Below are positions 18,281-28,339 of a DNA stretch of 64,000 nucleotides, piece after piece (the first letter of the stretch is position 1; the number at the start of each line of letters is the position of its first letter). The stretch comes from Nitrososphaerota archaeon. Its GTDB lineage: Archaea > Thermoproteota > Nitrososphaeria > Nitrososphaerales > Nitrosopumilaceae. Location of the stretch: contig JAPOVD010000001.1 of NCBI GenBank assembly GCA_026708305.1, positions 62,001-126,000 of the forward strand. Direction: 5' to 3'. The notes below the pieces were generated by a model. The model saw only the letters and a list, made by a program, of their open reading frames with translations. It did no database searches and was not told where the DNA came from. Both the position numbers and the translations under genes were made by a program.

Positions 18281-19313
18281 TTTTTATATTTTCTATATTT
18301 TCTAATTTTTTTATATCTCCATATTCTGTAATGAATTTTTTAAATAAATAATATGGTTTTTTTTCATAGATAGAATTTAATGCCATTTTAACACCTTCTC
18401 TGAAATCGCTTGCCAAATTAGAAATGATTAGTCCAGCAGCTGCATTGACAGCAATAATATTAATTAATGATTTTTTTGCTGTATTGTCTAGTATGGAAAT
18501 AAATGAAACTAATGCGTCTACATTAGAAGAAATTTGTATATCTGATAATTTTGTTTTTGGTAATCCAACATCTACTGTATTTAAAATAAATGACTTAATT
18601 TTTCCATTTTGAAGAATGCAAATATGATTATTTGATGTAGTAGAAATTTCATCTAAACCATCTTCAGATCTTACTGTCATTATATTTGTGCTGCCATTTT
18701 CTTTAAGAATTTTTGGTAATCTTTCTACCAGCTTGTCATCATAAACTCCTATTAACTGATTTTTAACACCAGCGGGATTTGAAATTGGACTTACTATATT
18801 AAATATAGTAGGACCATTTATCATTTTTCTTGCATTGTGAATATTATGTAATGCAGGATGAAATTTTTGTGCAAACATAAAACAAATATTGTATTTTTGT
18901 AACATCTTAATTATTTGATTAGGAGATTTATTTAGATCATATCCAAAATATTCAAAGATATCTGCACTTCCAATTAAACCAGAAGATGAACGATTTCCAT
19001 GTTTGGCTACTACGCCATTTAATGATGCAATTACAAATGCTGCTGCTGTGGATACATTTATTGTATTTTTTTTATCACCACCTGTACCACATACATCAAT
19101 AGCATTATCATTTTCTATTGGTACATGTATAGCAAATTTTTGCAAATTTTTTAACACTAATAACAATTCTTCATCAGATTCACCATGATTTGATAGTTTA
19201 GATAAAAATAAGGCAATTTTTTGATCAGATATCTCGCCATTTAGAATACTATTAATTGTTTTGTTAAATTTAGAACATCCTTGGTTATTTAATTTGTAAA
19301 CATCTCCAGTCAT
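18267..19313 (-). CDS. trpD: Anthranilate phosphoribosyltransferase
   Basis: 348 residues. The PRPP-binding CGTGGDKKNTINVSTAAAF, the VAKHGNRSSSG segment and the MINGPTIFNIVSPISNPAG block define the family. It joins anthranilate to PRPP. It overlaps trpG by 4 bases, consistent with a single polycistronic message. Confidence 0.94.
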   Translation of the reverse strand: MTGDVYKLNNQGCSKFNKTINSILNGEISDQKIALFLSKLSNHGESDEELLLVLKNLQKFAIHVPIENDNAIDVCGTGGDKKNTINVSTAAAFVIASLNGVVAKHGNRSSSGLIGSADIFEYFGYDLNKSPNQIIKMLQKYNICFMFAQKFHPALHNIHNARKMINGPTIFNIVSPISNPAGVKNQLIGVYDDKLVERLPKILKENGSTNIMTVRSEDGLDEISTTSNNHICILQNGKIKSFILNTVDVGLPKTKLSDIQISSNVDALVSFISILDNTAKKSLINIIAVNAAAGLIISNLASDFREGVKMALNSIYEKKPYYLFKKFITEYGDIKKLENIENIKNEYS

Positions 19314-19897
19314 TTTTTTACTAATTTCAAGAAATTTTTCAATATTTTTTTACCTTCTTGCGTCATAATTGATTCTGGATGAAATTGTAATCCTTTAATT
19401 AGAAATTTTTTATGCGTTACTCCCATGATTTCTTTATCATCTTGTGATATAGCTATTACCTTTAATGTGTTTGGTATGATGTTTTTATTACCAATTAATG
19501 AATGATATCTAGTACCACAAAATGGATTTTTCACATTATAAAATATGGGATCATCAGAATGTTCTATAATACTTGTTTTTCCATGTAGTATATTATGAGC
19601 AATGTCTATTTTGCCACCAAAGCATTTGATTATTCCTTGATGGCCTAAACATATGCCTAATATTGGAATCGATTTTCCAAAATTTGTAATAACTTTATTA
19701 CAAATTCCAAAATCTTTTTCATTTTCTACTGTTCCTGGACCTGGAGAAATTATTATGGCATCATAATTTGATGATTTTATTTTATTTAATGTAATTTCAT
19801 TATTTCTAATAACATCAACGTGTGCATGTAATTCGCCAAAAATTTGTGCTAAATTGTATACAAACGAATCATAATTGTCTAATATTAAAAAATTCAT
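19310..19897 (-). CDS. trpG: Anthranilate synthase glutaminase component
   Basis: 195 residues of class I amidotransferase. The start NFLILDNYDSFVYNLAQ, the IISPGPGTVEN oxyanion region, the nucleophile in LGICLGHQ and the QFHPESI triad segment are all there. It supplies ammonia to TrpE. It overlaps trpE by 4 bases. Confidence 0.94.
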   Translation of the reverse strand: MNFLILDNYDSFVYNLAQIFGELHAHVDVIRNNEITLNKIKSSNYDAIIISPGPGTVENEKDFGICNKVITNFGKSIPILGICLGHQGIIKCFGGKIDIAHNILHGKTSIIEHSDDPIFYNVKNPFCGTRYHSLIGNKNIIPNTLKVIAISQDDKEIMGVTHKKFLIKGLQFHPESIMTQEGKKILKNFLKLVKK

Positions 19898-21246
19898 CGT
19901 GATGCTAGTTTTAATGCTGTTAGCATAGCTGCAGCTTTGTAGTTTAACTCCTTAAATTCGTTTTGAAATTTTGAGTCTAGTAGAATTCCAGCTCCTGTTT
20001 GTATGAATCCTTTATTGTTATTTATAAAAATACTTCTGATCGAGATTGCAAAATCGCAATTACCATTACTGGAAAAATATCCTACAGCTCCTGCATATGG
20101 TCCTCTCTTATTTTTCTCTAATTTATCAATTATTTGTATGGCTCTAATTTTTGGAGCGCCTGAAACAGTTCCAGCAGGAAATACAGATTGAAATGCATCA
20201 AACATGTCGTATTCTTTTTTTAATTTTCCAATTATGTGTGTTATCATATGTTGAACATGACTATATTGTTTTATTTTCATAAAATCGTTAACTTTGATTG
20301 TTCCATATTTGCATATTTTTCCCAAATCGTTTCTACCTAAATCTACTAACATCGTATGTTCTGCTACCTCTTTTTCATTTTTTTGTAATTCATTTTTTAA
20401 TTTATCATTTTTGGATTTGTTTTTGCTTATTTTTCTAGTACCAGCAATTGGAAATGTTTCAATTACGTTATTTGTAATACGTAATAGCATTTCAGGACTA
20501 CTACCAATAATTATTTTATTCTTCATTTTTAGATAATATAAATATGGAGACGGATTTATTTTTCTTAATTCGTCATAAATCTTTAATGCATCGCCCTCCA
20601 CATCAAAATTAATTCTTCTAGACAACACAATTTGAAAAATATCGCCTATTGCAATGTGTTGCTTGGCTACTGTTAATATTTTGTTAAAATTTTTTGCATT
20701 GATATTAGTTTTTAATTTAGATATTTTACATTTGTTAAAATGATGTTTTTCTAGATTTTTTAATTTTTCAAATCGATTATTTTTCAAGTAGAAATAATTT
20801 AATTTTTTATTTTTTTTATCATAGATAATACCATCTTCATATATGCCAAATTCCATTAAAATGTTTTTATTTTTATTTTTCAAGCTTTTTTCCCATATTC
20901 CAATTGCATCGTAGTTGATTATTCCTACTGCGCCTCCAAAATATCTATATGTTTTTTTTGTAGATTTGGGTATTAAATTCTTGATCACAATAAAAGGCTT
21001 ATCAGTTAATATGATTTTATTTTTTTTATCTTTATAATTTAATACAATCTTATTTGAATATACCTTTATCATTTTTGATGGATCAAACCCAATTATTGAT
21101 GACTCGACTAATTCTTTGGGACCTGACATCGACTCTAATAAAAAAGTGTAATCATATGATAAGCTTAATTTTTTATAAAGTTCATAAGGTGTAATATCAA
21201 ATTTTATACCTAACATCTTAGAATTAATATTACCAAATATATCCAC
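19894..21246 (-). CDS. trpE: Anthranilate synthase component I
   Basis: 450 residues of chorismate-utilising enzyme. C-terminal motifs are FQIVLSRR, the LVDLGRNDLGKI segment, the VFPAGTVSGAPKIRA block and GPYAGAVGYF. It converts chorismate to anthranilate with TrpG. The feedback site (an LLES motif, seen here as TFLLESMSGP) is present, so tryptophan inhibition is likely. It is the first gene of trpEGDCBA-pyrG, 52 bases after ilvD on the same strand. Confidence 0.94.
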   Translation of the reverse strand: MDIFGNINSKMLGIKFDITPYELYKKLSLSYDYTFLLESMSGPKELVESSIIGFDPSKMIKVYSNKIVLNYKDKKNKIILTDKPFIVIKNLIPKSTKKTYRYFGGAVGIINYDAIGIWEKSLKNKNKNILMEFGIYEDGIIYDKKNKKLNYFYLKNNRFEKLKNLEKHHFNKCKISKLKTNINAKNFNKILTVAKQHIAIGDIFQIVLSRRINFDVEGDALKIYDELRKINPSPYLYYLKMKNKIIIGSSPEMLLRITNNVIETFPIAGTRKISKNKSKNDKLKNELQKNEKEVAEHTMLVDLGRNDLGKICKYGTIKVNDFMKIKQYSHVQHMITHIIGKLKKEYDMFDAFQSVFPAGTVSGAPKIRAIQIIDKLEKNKRGPYAGAVGYFSSNGNCDFAISIRSIFINNNKGFIQTGAGILLDSKFQNEFKELNYKAAAMLTALKLASR

Positions 21247-21298
21247 CCATACACATTCTTCTTTTTAACATTATTTAAAATTAGTTATTAGCCTTTTT

Positions 21299-22975
21299 CT
21301 AAATAGGATTAGTTACTGCTCCTCTAGATGCAGATCCTACTAATAATAAGTATTTTAGTAAAACAGGAGATGTAGAATTTATTTTGGGTCTGTTCCATTC
21401 TTCTTTTCTTTTATTTAATTTTTCTTTTGAAATCAATAAATTTAGTTTGTTTTTATTAATATCTATTTCAATTTTGTCGTTATCCTTTACATATGCAATG
21501 TTGCCTCCTACAAATGCTTCTGGTGCTACATGTCCTACCATTAAGCCTCGTGTTGCACCTGAAAATCGTCCATCTGTTACTAATGCTACTGTATCACTTA
21601 ACCCAGATCCTACTAACGCAGCTGTTACTGATAACATTTCCCTCATTCCGGGACCGCCTTTTGGACCTTCATATCTTATCACTACTACGTCTCCACTTGA
21701 TATTTTATTATCTAATACTGCACTAAATGCATCTTCTTCATTATCAAATACTTTTGCATGTCCTATGAATCTGTTCTTTGTAGTACCTGATATTTTAATA
21801 ACAGCACCTTCTGTAGCAAGAGAACCTTTGAGAATAACTGCAGTGCCTGATTTGTGTATTGGTGCATCTAAAGATCTTAAAACATTATTTTTTTCATAAC
21901 TTAAAGTTTTTATTGAATCCAAGTCTTGCTTTAATGTATTTCCAGTTATAGTCAAAACATTTTCATTGATTAATTTCTTATTTTGCAATTTTTTTAATAG
22001 ATTTGGTACGCCTCCAATTTTATCTAAGTCTAGCATCAAATAATTACCACCAGGCTTCATATCTGCAATATGTGGTGTTTTTTTCCTAATCGTTTCGAAA
22101 TCGTCATAATTTAATTTTATTCTGGATTCATTTGCAATTGCTAATAAGTGTAAAATGGCATTTGTTGATCCACCTATAGCATTTAAAACAGTAATTGCAT
22201 TTTCAAAAGCTTCGAATGTTAAAATATCGCGTGGTTTTATATCGTTCTCTAATGATTTTTTAATTATTTTTCCACTATGATAACAAATTTCTTTTCGTCT
22301 TTCATCTTCTGCAGGTGGACTTGCACTACCTGGTAATGCTAAACCTAAAGTTTCACTTATTACTGCCATCGTATTAGCTGTAAACATACCTCCGCATGAA
22401 CCTGCACTAGGACATGCATAATTTTCTATATTTTTTAATTCATCCATCGTAATTTTTTTATTGTTATAAGATCCTACTGCTTCATATACATCTTGAATAG
22501 TTATTTGTTTGCCATTATAAATACCTGGCATTATCGTACCTCCGTATATAAAAATAGATGGAATATTTAATCTAGCCATAGCCATCATTGTCCCTGGTAA
22601 ACTTTTATCACATCCTGCTATCCCTATTAAACTATCATATTGATGTGCTCTAATCATCAATTCTATTGAATCTGCTATGATCTCTCTGCTTACTAATGAA
22701 GCTTTCATACCTTGATGCCCCATGGCAATTCCATCACTTACTGCTATCGTACTAAATTGACGTGGTGTTAAACCAGATTCAGTGACTCCTTTTTTTACAT
22801 GAAGTGCTAGTTCACCAAGATGAATATTACATGGTGTTGCTTCGTTTCCAGTATGACATATTCCAACAAATGGTTTTTCCAAATCAATATCACTTAATCC
22901 CATTGCTTTGTACATAGCTCTTTGTGGAGATCTAGTAATACCTTCTACAACATTTCGACTAGATATTCTCAACAC
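21299..22975 (-). CDS. ilvD: Dihydroxy-acid dehydratase
   Basis: 558 residues. Iron-sulfur ligands appear in [19 protein letters not shown] and [16 protein letters not shown], and the conserved [19 protein letters not shown] block lies near residue 470. It makes the keto acids of valine and isoleucine synthesis, working with the threonine ammonia-lyase at 40326-41528. It lies directly upstream of trpE on the same strand and may share regulation. Confidence 0.95.
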   Translation of the reverse strand: MLRISSRNVVEGITRSPQRAMYKAMGLSDIDLEKPFVGICHTGNEATPCNIHLGELALHVKKGVTESGLTPRQFSTIAVSDGIAMGHQGMKASLVSREIIADSIELMIRAHQYDSLIGIAGCDKSLPGTMMAMARLNIPSIFIYGGTIMPGIYNGKQITIQDVYEAVGSYNNKKITMDELKNIENYACPSAGSCGGMFTANTMAVISETLGLALPGSASPPAEDERRKEICYHSGKIIKKSLENDIKPRDILTFEAFENAITVLNAIGGSTNAILHLLAIANESRIKLNYDDFETIRKKTPHIADMKPGGNYLMLDLDKIGGVPNLLKKLQNKKLINENVLTITGNTLKQDLDSIKTLSYEKNNVLRSLDAPIHKSGTAVILKGSLATEGAVIKISGTTKNRFIGHAKVFDNEEDAFSAVLDNKISSGDVVVIRYEGPKGGPGMREMLSVTAALVGSGLSDTVALVTDGRFSGATRGLMVGHVAPEAFVGGNIAYVKDNDKIEIDINKNKLNLLISKEKLNKRKEEWNRPKINSTSPVLLKYLLLVGSASRGAVTNPI

Positions 22976-23013
22976 AATGAAAATATACTAATCTAATTTA
23001 GAGCTTTTTACAA

Positions 23014-23583
23014 TTAGTTGATTATAGCTTGTGATTCTAACTCTATTAATTGTTCTTGTATTTGAGATTCATTTTCATTTCCATATGAGATCAATATTCT
23101 GTCGTTTTCATTTATGACGTAATTGGTTATGGAATCTATTTTCTTTTGATTTATATAAAATTTTAAAGAATATTTTTCATTTGTACAAAATTCCCTCTGA
23201 TCTGGAAATATATAACAATTTTCTGTTATTGTTATACCTAATGATTCAAATAAATATCCTAATTTTACTCCTGTAGAATGCATGTGAATTGTTGAACCAT
23301 CACGTGCTTCGAAATGTATCCAACTGTTTTTTATTTGATACGCAGGAAGTGAAAAATCAAATTTATCTCCAAATATACGTACTAAAATAGATGCATGGAT
23401 ATGTTCATCCCCCAATTTTCCAGCACCATCAGGAGTATTATCATTATTGTATTCAATATTTGTAAAGTTATAGACTGATATTCCAATAATTACAGCAATA
23501 GCTATTAGAACAGATGTAGTTATTAATTTCTTTTTAAGTTTCTCATTAGAACTCCGTGCAACAAAATTTCTACGATCATTCAT
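23014..23583 (-). CDS. Membrane-anchored His-rich extracytoplasmic protein
   Basis: 189 residues. A single N-terminal membrane helix (about residues 20-42) follows a basic cytoplasmic stretch, so the rest should face outward. The outer domain has a dense histidine pattern, DEHIHA, WIHFEARDG and STIHMHSTG, then a pair of cysteines near NCYIFPDQREFCTN, and ends with NDRILISYGNE. Similar proteins are found in Nitrosopumilales, sometimes loosely labelled disulfide isomerases; there is no CxxC motif here. The histidines suggest metal (perhaps copper) binding, an inference. Upstream of ilvD on the same strand. Confidence 0.7.
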   Translation of the reverse strand: MNDRRNFVARSSNEKLKKKLITTSVLIAIAVIIGISVYNFTNIEYNNDNTPDGAGKLGDEHIHASILVRIFGDKFDFSLPAYQIKNSWIHFEARDGSTIHMHSTGVKLGYLFESLGITITENCYIFPDQREFCTNEKYSLKFYINQKKIDSITNYVINENDRILISYGNENESQIQEQLIELESQAIIN

Positions 23584-23648
23584 ACTTTTAACTCCTATTA
23601 ACCTAAATTTAACTTATTATATAAGTAACTAATAATATATATTTATTT

Positions 23649-24056
23649 ATGGCTTGCATATTTTGTGATATAGTAAATAAAAAATTAGATAGCCATCTAA
23701 TCTATGAAGACAGCGAGCATATTGCATTCCTAGATAAATATCCTATTGATATTGGACATAGTCTAGTTATACCTCGCAAACATTATGAAAAGATAATAGA
23801 TATGAATGAAAGCGAAGTTGGAGATCTTTTCTCCAAAGTACCTAAAATAGCAAAAGCTATACTCAATATAACTTCTGCTAATGCATTTAGTTTAGGACAA
23901 AACAATGGAAAAGCAGCCAAACAAGTTGTTCCGCATGTACACGTACATATTATTCCTAGATATAATGAAAAAGGTACAGTTTGGACTAATAGGAAAATTG
24001 GAAATGAACATGAATTGAATATGCTGGCACAAAAAATCAGGCAAAAATTCTTTTAA
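23649..24056 (+). CDS. HIT-family nucleotide hydrolase/transferase
   Basis: 135 residues with the defining histidine triad HVHVHIIPR near residue 98 and the zinc-like start CIFCDIVNKK. HIT proteins split nucleotide phosphoramidates or dinucleoside polyphosphates. The LDKYPIDIGHSLVIPRKHYE segment is the usual HINT/HIT substrate strand. It is divergent from the His-rich protein and its stop lies 3 bases from the convergent aRF1 gene. Confidence 0.9.
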   Translation: MACIFCDIVNKKLDSHLIYEDSEHIAFLDKYPIDIGHSLVIPRKHYEKIIDMNESEVGDLFSKVPKIAKAILNITSANAFSLGQNNGKAAKQVVPHVHVHIIPRYNEKGTVWTNRKIGNEHELNMLAQKIRQKFF

Positions 24057-24059
24057 TTA

Positions 24060-25331
24060 TTATTTTAATACTTTGTAACGTAAAACAGCAGCTATTTTAC
24101 CCAAACTATTAAGCATGGCTCCATGTTCTGTTTTACTAGATATGATCTCAACTTTTGTATTTATGTTAGATGCAATTAAAACGATATAATCCACTATATC
24201 CTGTGTTGATGAAGTTAAATCCACGCTTTTACAATTTGAACATGGTATGGAAAGCAAACTAGTTTTCCTTGATATGGCTTCTACATTATTTACAATTTCT
24301 TCGTATGTATTTGCGCATCTTTTACATTTTATTCCTATTATTGATTTATTTATGTCACTACTTATCAGTATTTTATCTATGATTCTATTTTTTAACAGAT
24401 TTACAACATCTTTTAAACCATAAACAACAAGTCCAGATTTTGAATTTATATGTTTGAATAATGTTTCTACCATTATTTTTTCTTTCATCAATCTAAAATT
24501 AGATAATATTGATTCAGACTTAGAAAAAGCTTCTCTTATGCCCTCTGCTCCAGAATATGAAGCATCTATTGTTGCAATTATCATTTTTTGTAAACGATAT
24601 TCTAAATAATTATTTTTAATGAAATTTTCTTTTGTTGGGCCTGGGCCAGAAATAATCAATCCTTTGATTGGATATATATCTATAAAATATTCTTTCGTTA
24701 TTTCTGCTACTCTATTAAAAAAATAAGTTAATTCCATTTCCCTTAATTTTTGAAAACGTTTTGCTGATTGCCCTCCTTGTCTGTGCTTTCCAGATACACC
24801 AGATCCAGTTTCTTTTAGAACTTCTAATCTATCTCCATGTAACAAACCCCAACCAACATCTTTTGAATCAATAGCTAAAAAACCTATTAAAACATCATTT
24901 TTTAACATATTTTTTAAAATATCTGTGTGAAAATGATCATCGCACCTATAAAGAAAAATTTTTAAATCTTTGGGAGGATCAATTTCGTATAATTTGATAC
25001 TCTCATCACCTAAAGGTCTACCTCCTTCTGGTGATAAAGCTCCGCAAAATACTATTAAGCCTCTATCTGGGGTTTTTTTATATAGTTTCAATCTTTGTAT
25101 TACTCGTGATAAAGAATCTAATACGTGAGTACGTGTAAGATCTGATTTTATATTACTTGCTGTTCCTTGCTCTTCTCGTAAGTTATTGATAACTTCATGT
25201 AATTGTTTATTTTTTGGGATGTATACGCTAATTAATTCAGTTCCATGTCCTTGCATGTTAGATAATTCGTTCAGCATTTTTCGTATTTTGTAATTTTTTA
25301 CAGAATTTTCTTTTTCTACGGTAATGTTCAT
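24060..25331 (-). CDS. prf1: Peptide chain release factor aRF1
   Basis: 423 residues, colinear with archaeal RF1. The NIKS stop-codon motif lies in ASNIKSDLTRT (about residue 62), the catalytic GGQ in KHRQGGQSAKRF (about residue 185), and a C-terminal domain has two cysteine pairs (CKRC and CSNC) for zinc. It reads all three stop codons and triggers peptide release. Single gene, convergent with the HIT gene. Confidence 0.95.
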   Translation of the reverse strand: MNITVEKENSVKNYKIRKMLNELSNMQGHGTELISVYIPKNKQLHEVINNLREEQGTASNIKSDLTRTHVLDSLSRVIQRLKLYKKTPDRGLIVFCGALSPEGGRPLGDESIKLYEIDPPKDLKIFLYRCDDHFHTDILKNMLKNDVLIGFLAIDSKDVGWGLLHGDRLEVLKETGSGVSGKHRQGGQSAKRFQKLREMELTYFFNRVAEITKEYFIDIYPIKGLIISGPGPTKENFIKNNYLEYRLQKMIIATIDASYSGAEGIREAFSKSESILSNFRLMKEKIMVETLFKHINSKSGLVVYGLKDVVNLLKNRIIDKILISSDINKSIIGIKCKRCANTYEEIVNNVEAISRKTSLLSIPCSNCKSVDLTSSTQDIVDYIVLIASNINTKVEIISSKTEHGAMLNSLGKIAAVLRYKVLK

Positions 25332-25418
25332 ATGGCCAAATTAAATTTTCTAATTATTAAGTTTAATAAAAGTAGTAACCATCTCGTTTAAATAATTAAT
25401 TAGTTGTTTATTCTATAA

Positions 25419-25748
25419 TTGAATAAAAAATTAACAATAACCCAAAAAAAAAAATTTGATATTACCCAAAGAATAATTGAAGCTTTAACAGATATTCAAT
25501 CTCGTACTATAATATTTTCCATTATAAAGAAAGGTAAAACTGCTACAGAATTATCAGATAAATATAAAATACCGCTAAGTTCAGTTTATAAAAAATTAAC
25601 AGATTTAGAAGAACTTTCACTTATTCGTGTAGAACAATTGTTAATTTCTGACAGCGGACGTAAATTTAAGATATTTAAAAGTAGGATCAGTAAAGCAAAT
25701 ATAATTATAAAAACATCTGAACCGATACTTACTTTGATACCAAACTAA
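25419..25748 (+). CDS. ArsR-like winged-helix regulator
   Basis: 109 residues with one winged helix: a KGKTATELSDKYKIPLSSVY helix-turn-helix, then KLTDLEELSLI and an IRVEQLLISDSGRKFKIFKS wing. No cysteine metal site is present. The TTG start at 25419 is the only good one. It lies 82 bases upstream of phnD in the same direction, with a 9-bp inverted repeat between them, so local control of the transporter is plausible. Confidence 0.8.
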   Translation: MNKKLTITQKKKFDITQRIIEALTDIQSRTIIFSIIKKGKTATELSDKYKIPLSSVYKKLTDLEELSLIRVEQLLISDSGRKFKIFKSRISKANIIIKTSEPILTLIPN

Positions 25749-25750
25749 TA

Positions 25751-25776
25751 ATATATTCTAAATTTTAAGAATATAT
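25751..25776. promoter_or_regulatory. 9-bp inverted repeat between regulator and phnDCE
   Basis: Perfect arms ATATATTCT / AGAATATAT separated by 8 bases, beginning 3 bases after the regulator stop and ending 54 bases before the phnD ATG. The size and AT content fit a binding site for a small winged-helix dimer such as the upstream gene product; a transcription end for the regulator is the alternative. Confidence 0.4.
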
Positions 25777-25830
25777 GTTTAGAATTATTGACTCATTTAA
25801 ATAAAGTAAGTTGGTTCTATAATTACTATA

Positions 25831-26754
25831 ATGAAAAAATTATTTTATATGATAATTGTTTTGTTTTTTATCCAAATATTTCCTGTTAGTGGCATGCAAA
25901 TTTCTGAAATGCAAAATATAACTATTGGTTTTATACCTGTAGAAAACGCAGCTCAATTACAATCTTCAGCTCAAACATTTGAAAATTATCTTGAACAATA
26001 TTTAAATGGTATAGATGTGAAAATAGTAGTACCTACAAGCTATGAGATGTTAATAGAGGGATTAAGATTTGGACACATAGACGCTTCATTCATGGATGCT
26101 GGCTCCAGTTGGATTGCACACAAAAAAACAGGAGCGGAAGTAATTTTTGCGGAAGTAGTGAATGGTAAAGTAAATTATAATGCAACATTATATACTAAAT
26201 ATGAAGATGACACAATACAAAATATCGAAGATACAATTGGAAAGAAGGTAGCATTTACGAGTATAACTGGTTCATCTGGATTCATTGTTCCAATGGGAAA
26301 ATTACTAAAATCTAATATAATTAATGATACTCCAAATGATTTTGTATCGTTAGAAGCTTCATTATCAAATATATTTGCTAACTATACATTTGCTGGTGGA
26401 TATAAAGCAGCTTTAAAACTATTAGTGAACGGAAATGTAGACGCAGCATTTTCATCAGACACTGCACCACAAAATTTTTTGACAATTGAGGAACAAAATA
26501 AGATAAAAGTAACAGAAATTATAGGATCGGTACCGTCTCATACATTTATGGTGAGTTCTAATTTACCAAATAACATAGTCCAAAAACTTTCTAATGCGCT
26601 AATCAGTTTAAACTATGAAGCAAATAATAATATTCTCAACAATATTTATGGTGCTGATGCACTGGTCCCAACTACAACCAAAATGCATATATCTGAATTT
26701 GGTGAATACATAGACACATTAGTAGGGATAGAAGACGAAATACTAAATCGCTAA
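25831..26754 (+). CDS. phnD: Phosphonate/phosphite-type ABC substrate-binding protein
   Basis: 307 residues. A signal peptide is visible (MKKLFYMIIVLFFIQIFPVSG). The mature part has the PhnD pattern: NITIGFIPVENA, VPTSYEMLIEGLRFGHIDA, KKVAFTSITGSSGFIVP and the AGGYKAALKLLVNGNVDAAF block. It captures the ligand outside the membrane for PhnCE. Ligand (phosphonate, phosphite or another oxyanion) cannot be told from sequence; no phosphonate-degrading gene is in the window. Confidence 0.88.
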   Translation: MKKLFYMIIVLFFIQIFPVSGMQISEMQNITIGFIPVENAAQLQSSAQTFENYLEQYLNGIDVKIVVPTSYEMLIEGLRFGHIDASFMDAGSSWIAHKKTGAEVIFAEVVNGKVNYNATLYTKYEDDTIQNIEDTIGKKVAFTSITGSSGFIVPMGKLLKSNIINDTPNDFVSLEASLSNIFANYTFAGGYKAALKLLVNGNVDAAFSSDTAPQNFLTIEEQNKIKVTEIIGSVPSHTFMVSSNLPNNIVQKLSNALISLNYEANNNILNNIYGADALVPTTTKMHISEFGEYIDTLVGIEDEILNR

Positions 26755-26767
26755 AATCATTAACTTC

Positions 26768-27541
26768 ATGTTGTCCAATTTAACAAAAAATAATCTTGCA
26801 ATAGATATGAATAATGTTTGGTTATCTTATGACAATATTAATTATGTTTTAAATGGAATTACATTATCTATAAAAAAATCTATAAATTATACAATTATCG
26901 GACATTCTGGATCTGGAAAATCAACACTATTAAAAATAATCAATGGTTTGTTGACTCCGTCTAAAGGAACAATAAAAGTATTTGGAATTATACCAGATCA
27001 TCAAAATAGAAAATTTAAAAATCTCATGAAAAACATTGGTTATATACCTCAAAGTTTGGGTTTGGTAAAAAATATCACAGTGTTAGATAATGTATTAATT
27101 GGTGCATTGACAAGGATTAACAAAATTAAATCATTTTTCAAAATTGTACCTGATGTTGAAATAGATAACGCACAAAATGCAATAAAAATGGTTGGTCTAG
27201 AAGATAAAACAGAAAAAAAAGTATTTACACTTAGTGGTGGTGAGAAAAGACGTGTAGCTATTGCACGAGCATTAGTACAAAAACCTATACTTTTATTAGC
27301 AGACGAAATTGTCTCTGAATTAGATCATGTTACATCAAAAGAAATAATGAATTTAATAATAGAAACACAACATAAACTAAACCTAACATCTGTAATGATT
27401 CACCATGACATTAAATTGGCTTTGGATTATGCTGACATGATCTCAGTATTACAAAAAGGACAAAAAATACTAGAAATTGGTGTAGATGGAAACACTATAA
27501 CAGAATTTGATGTAACAAAGAATCAACTTGCTAAATTATAA
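26768..27541 (+). CDS. phnC: PhnC-type ABC transporter ATPase
   Basis: 257 residues. Walker A GHSGSGKST near residue 48, Q-loop YIPQSLGLVKNITVLDNVL, signature LSGGEKRRVAIARAL, Walker B ILLLADEI and a switch His in MIHHDIKLAL are complete. It powers PhnE. The gene follows phnD by 13 bases and overlaps phnE by 14. Confidence 0.9.
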   Translation: MLSNLTKNNLAIDMNNVWLSYDNINYVLNGITLSIKKSINYTIIGHSGSGKSTLLKIINGLLTPSKGTIKVFGIIPDHQNRKFKNLMKNIGYIPQSLGLVKNITVLDNVLIGALTRINKIKSFFKIVPDVEIDNAQNAIKMVGLEDKTEKKVFTLSGGEKRRVAIARALVQKPILLLADEIVSELDHVTSKEIMNLIIETQHKLNLTSVMIHHDIKLALDYADMISVLQKGQKILEIGVDGNTITEFDVTKNQLAKL

Positions 27542-28304
27542 GATCAACTTAATAATAGGACTATTAATAACAGCAATAATCTATTCGTACTTAAATCTAA
27601 ACATAGAACCTCTAAAATTTATAAGTGGTATTTCAAATCTATTAATAATTTTTCAAGAAATCAAAAATATTGAATATTCGTTGTTATTAATTGCATTGAC
27701 ATCTATGATGGAAACTATCCAGATGGCATTTTTAGGAACGATTTTTGGCTCAGTAATTGCGTTCCCTTTAAGTATTTTTGCATCTAGAAATTTAACTAAC
27801 AAATATCTATATTTGACAACAAGATGTTTTTTAGCAGTCGTTAGAACATTTCCATCTATATTATGGGCTATATTATTTGTGATTGTAGTAGGTTTAGGAC
27901 CATTTGCTGGTGTGTTATCTATAACATTATATACAATAGGTTTTATAACAAAACTACAATACGAATCAATAGAAGCAATAGATTTTGAAATAATAAACAA
28001 CATAAGGTCAATTGGTATTTCTAAATTACAATTAATAAGATATGTTATTATTCCAGAATCGGCTCCACATTTATTAAGTCAACTTTTGTATACTTTTGAT
28101 TATAATGTACGACACACTAGCATAATGGGATTAGTAGGAGCTGGTGGAATTGGATTCTATATAATTAATTATATAAAATTTTTTGAATATGAAAAAGCAC
28201 TTATTTTTATGTTGGTAGTACTAGTAACAGTTATTATTATTGATCTTTTGAGTGTCAAAATTAGAGATAATTATATTATCAAAATTATTAAATCAAAAAA
28301 ATAA
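27528..28304 (+). CDS. phnE: PhnE-type ABC transporter permease
   Basis: 258 residues with about six membrane helices. The EAA-loop segment SIGISKLQLIRYVIIPESAP contacts the ATPase, and VRHTSIMGLVGAGGIGFYI is the conserved PhnE signature. The TTG start overlaps the phnC end by 14 bases. It completes a three-gene importer with phnD and phnC. Confidence 0.9.
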   Translation: MLNYKINLIIGLLITAIIYSYLNLNIEPLKFISGISNLLIIFQEIKNIEYSLLLIALTSMMETIQMAFLGTIFGSVIAFPLSIFASRNLTNKYLYLTTRCFLAVVRTFPSILWAILFVIVVGLGPFAGVLSITLYTIGFITKLQYESIEAIDFEIINNIRSIGISKLQLIRYVIIPESAPHLLSQLLYTFDYNVRHTSIMGLVGAGGIGFYIINYIKFFEYEKALIFMLVVLVTVIIIDLLSVKIRDNYIIKIIKSKK

Positions 28305-28339
28305 CTGGTAAATTATAAAAATAATCAAAAATAACCTCA

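Noticed and set aside
21384-21899. 171-codon plus-strand frame opposite ilvD
   Set aside because: ilvD is unmistakable in the other strand; this frame has no family motif.
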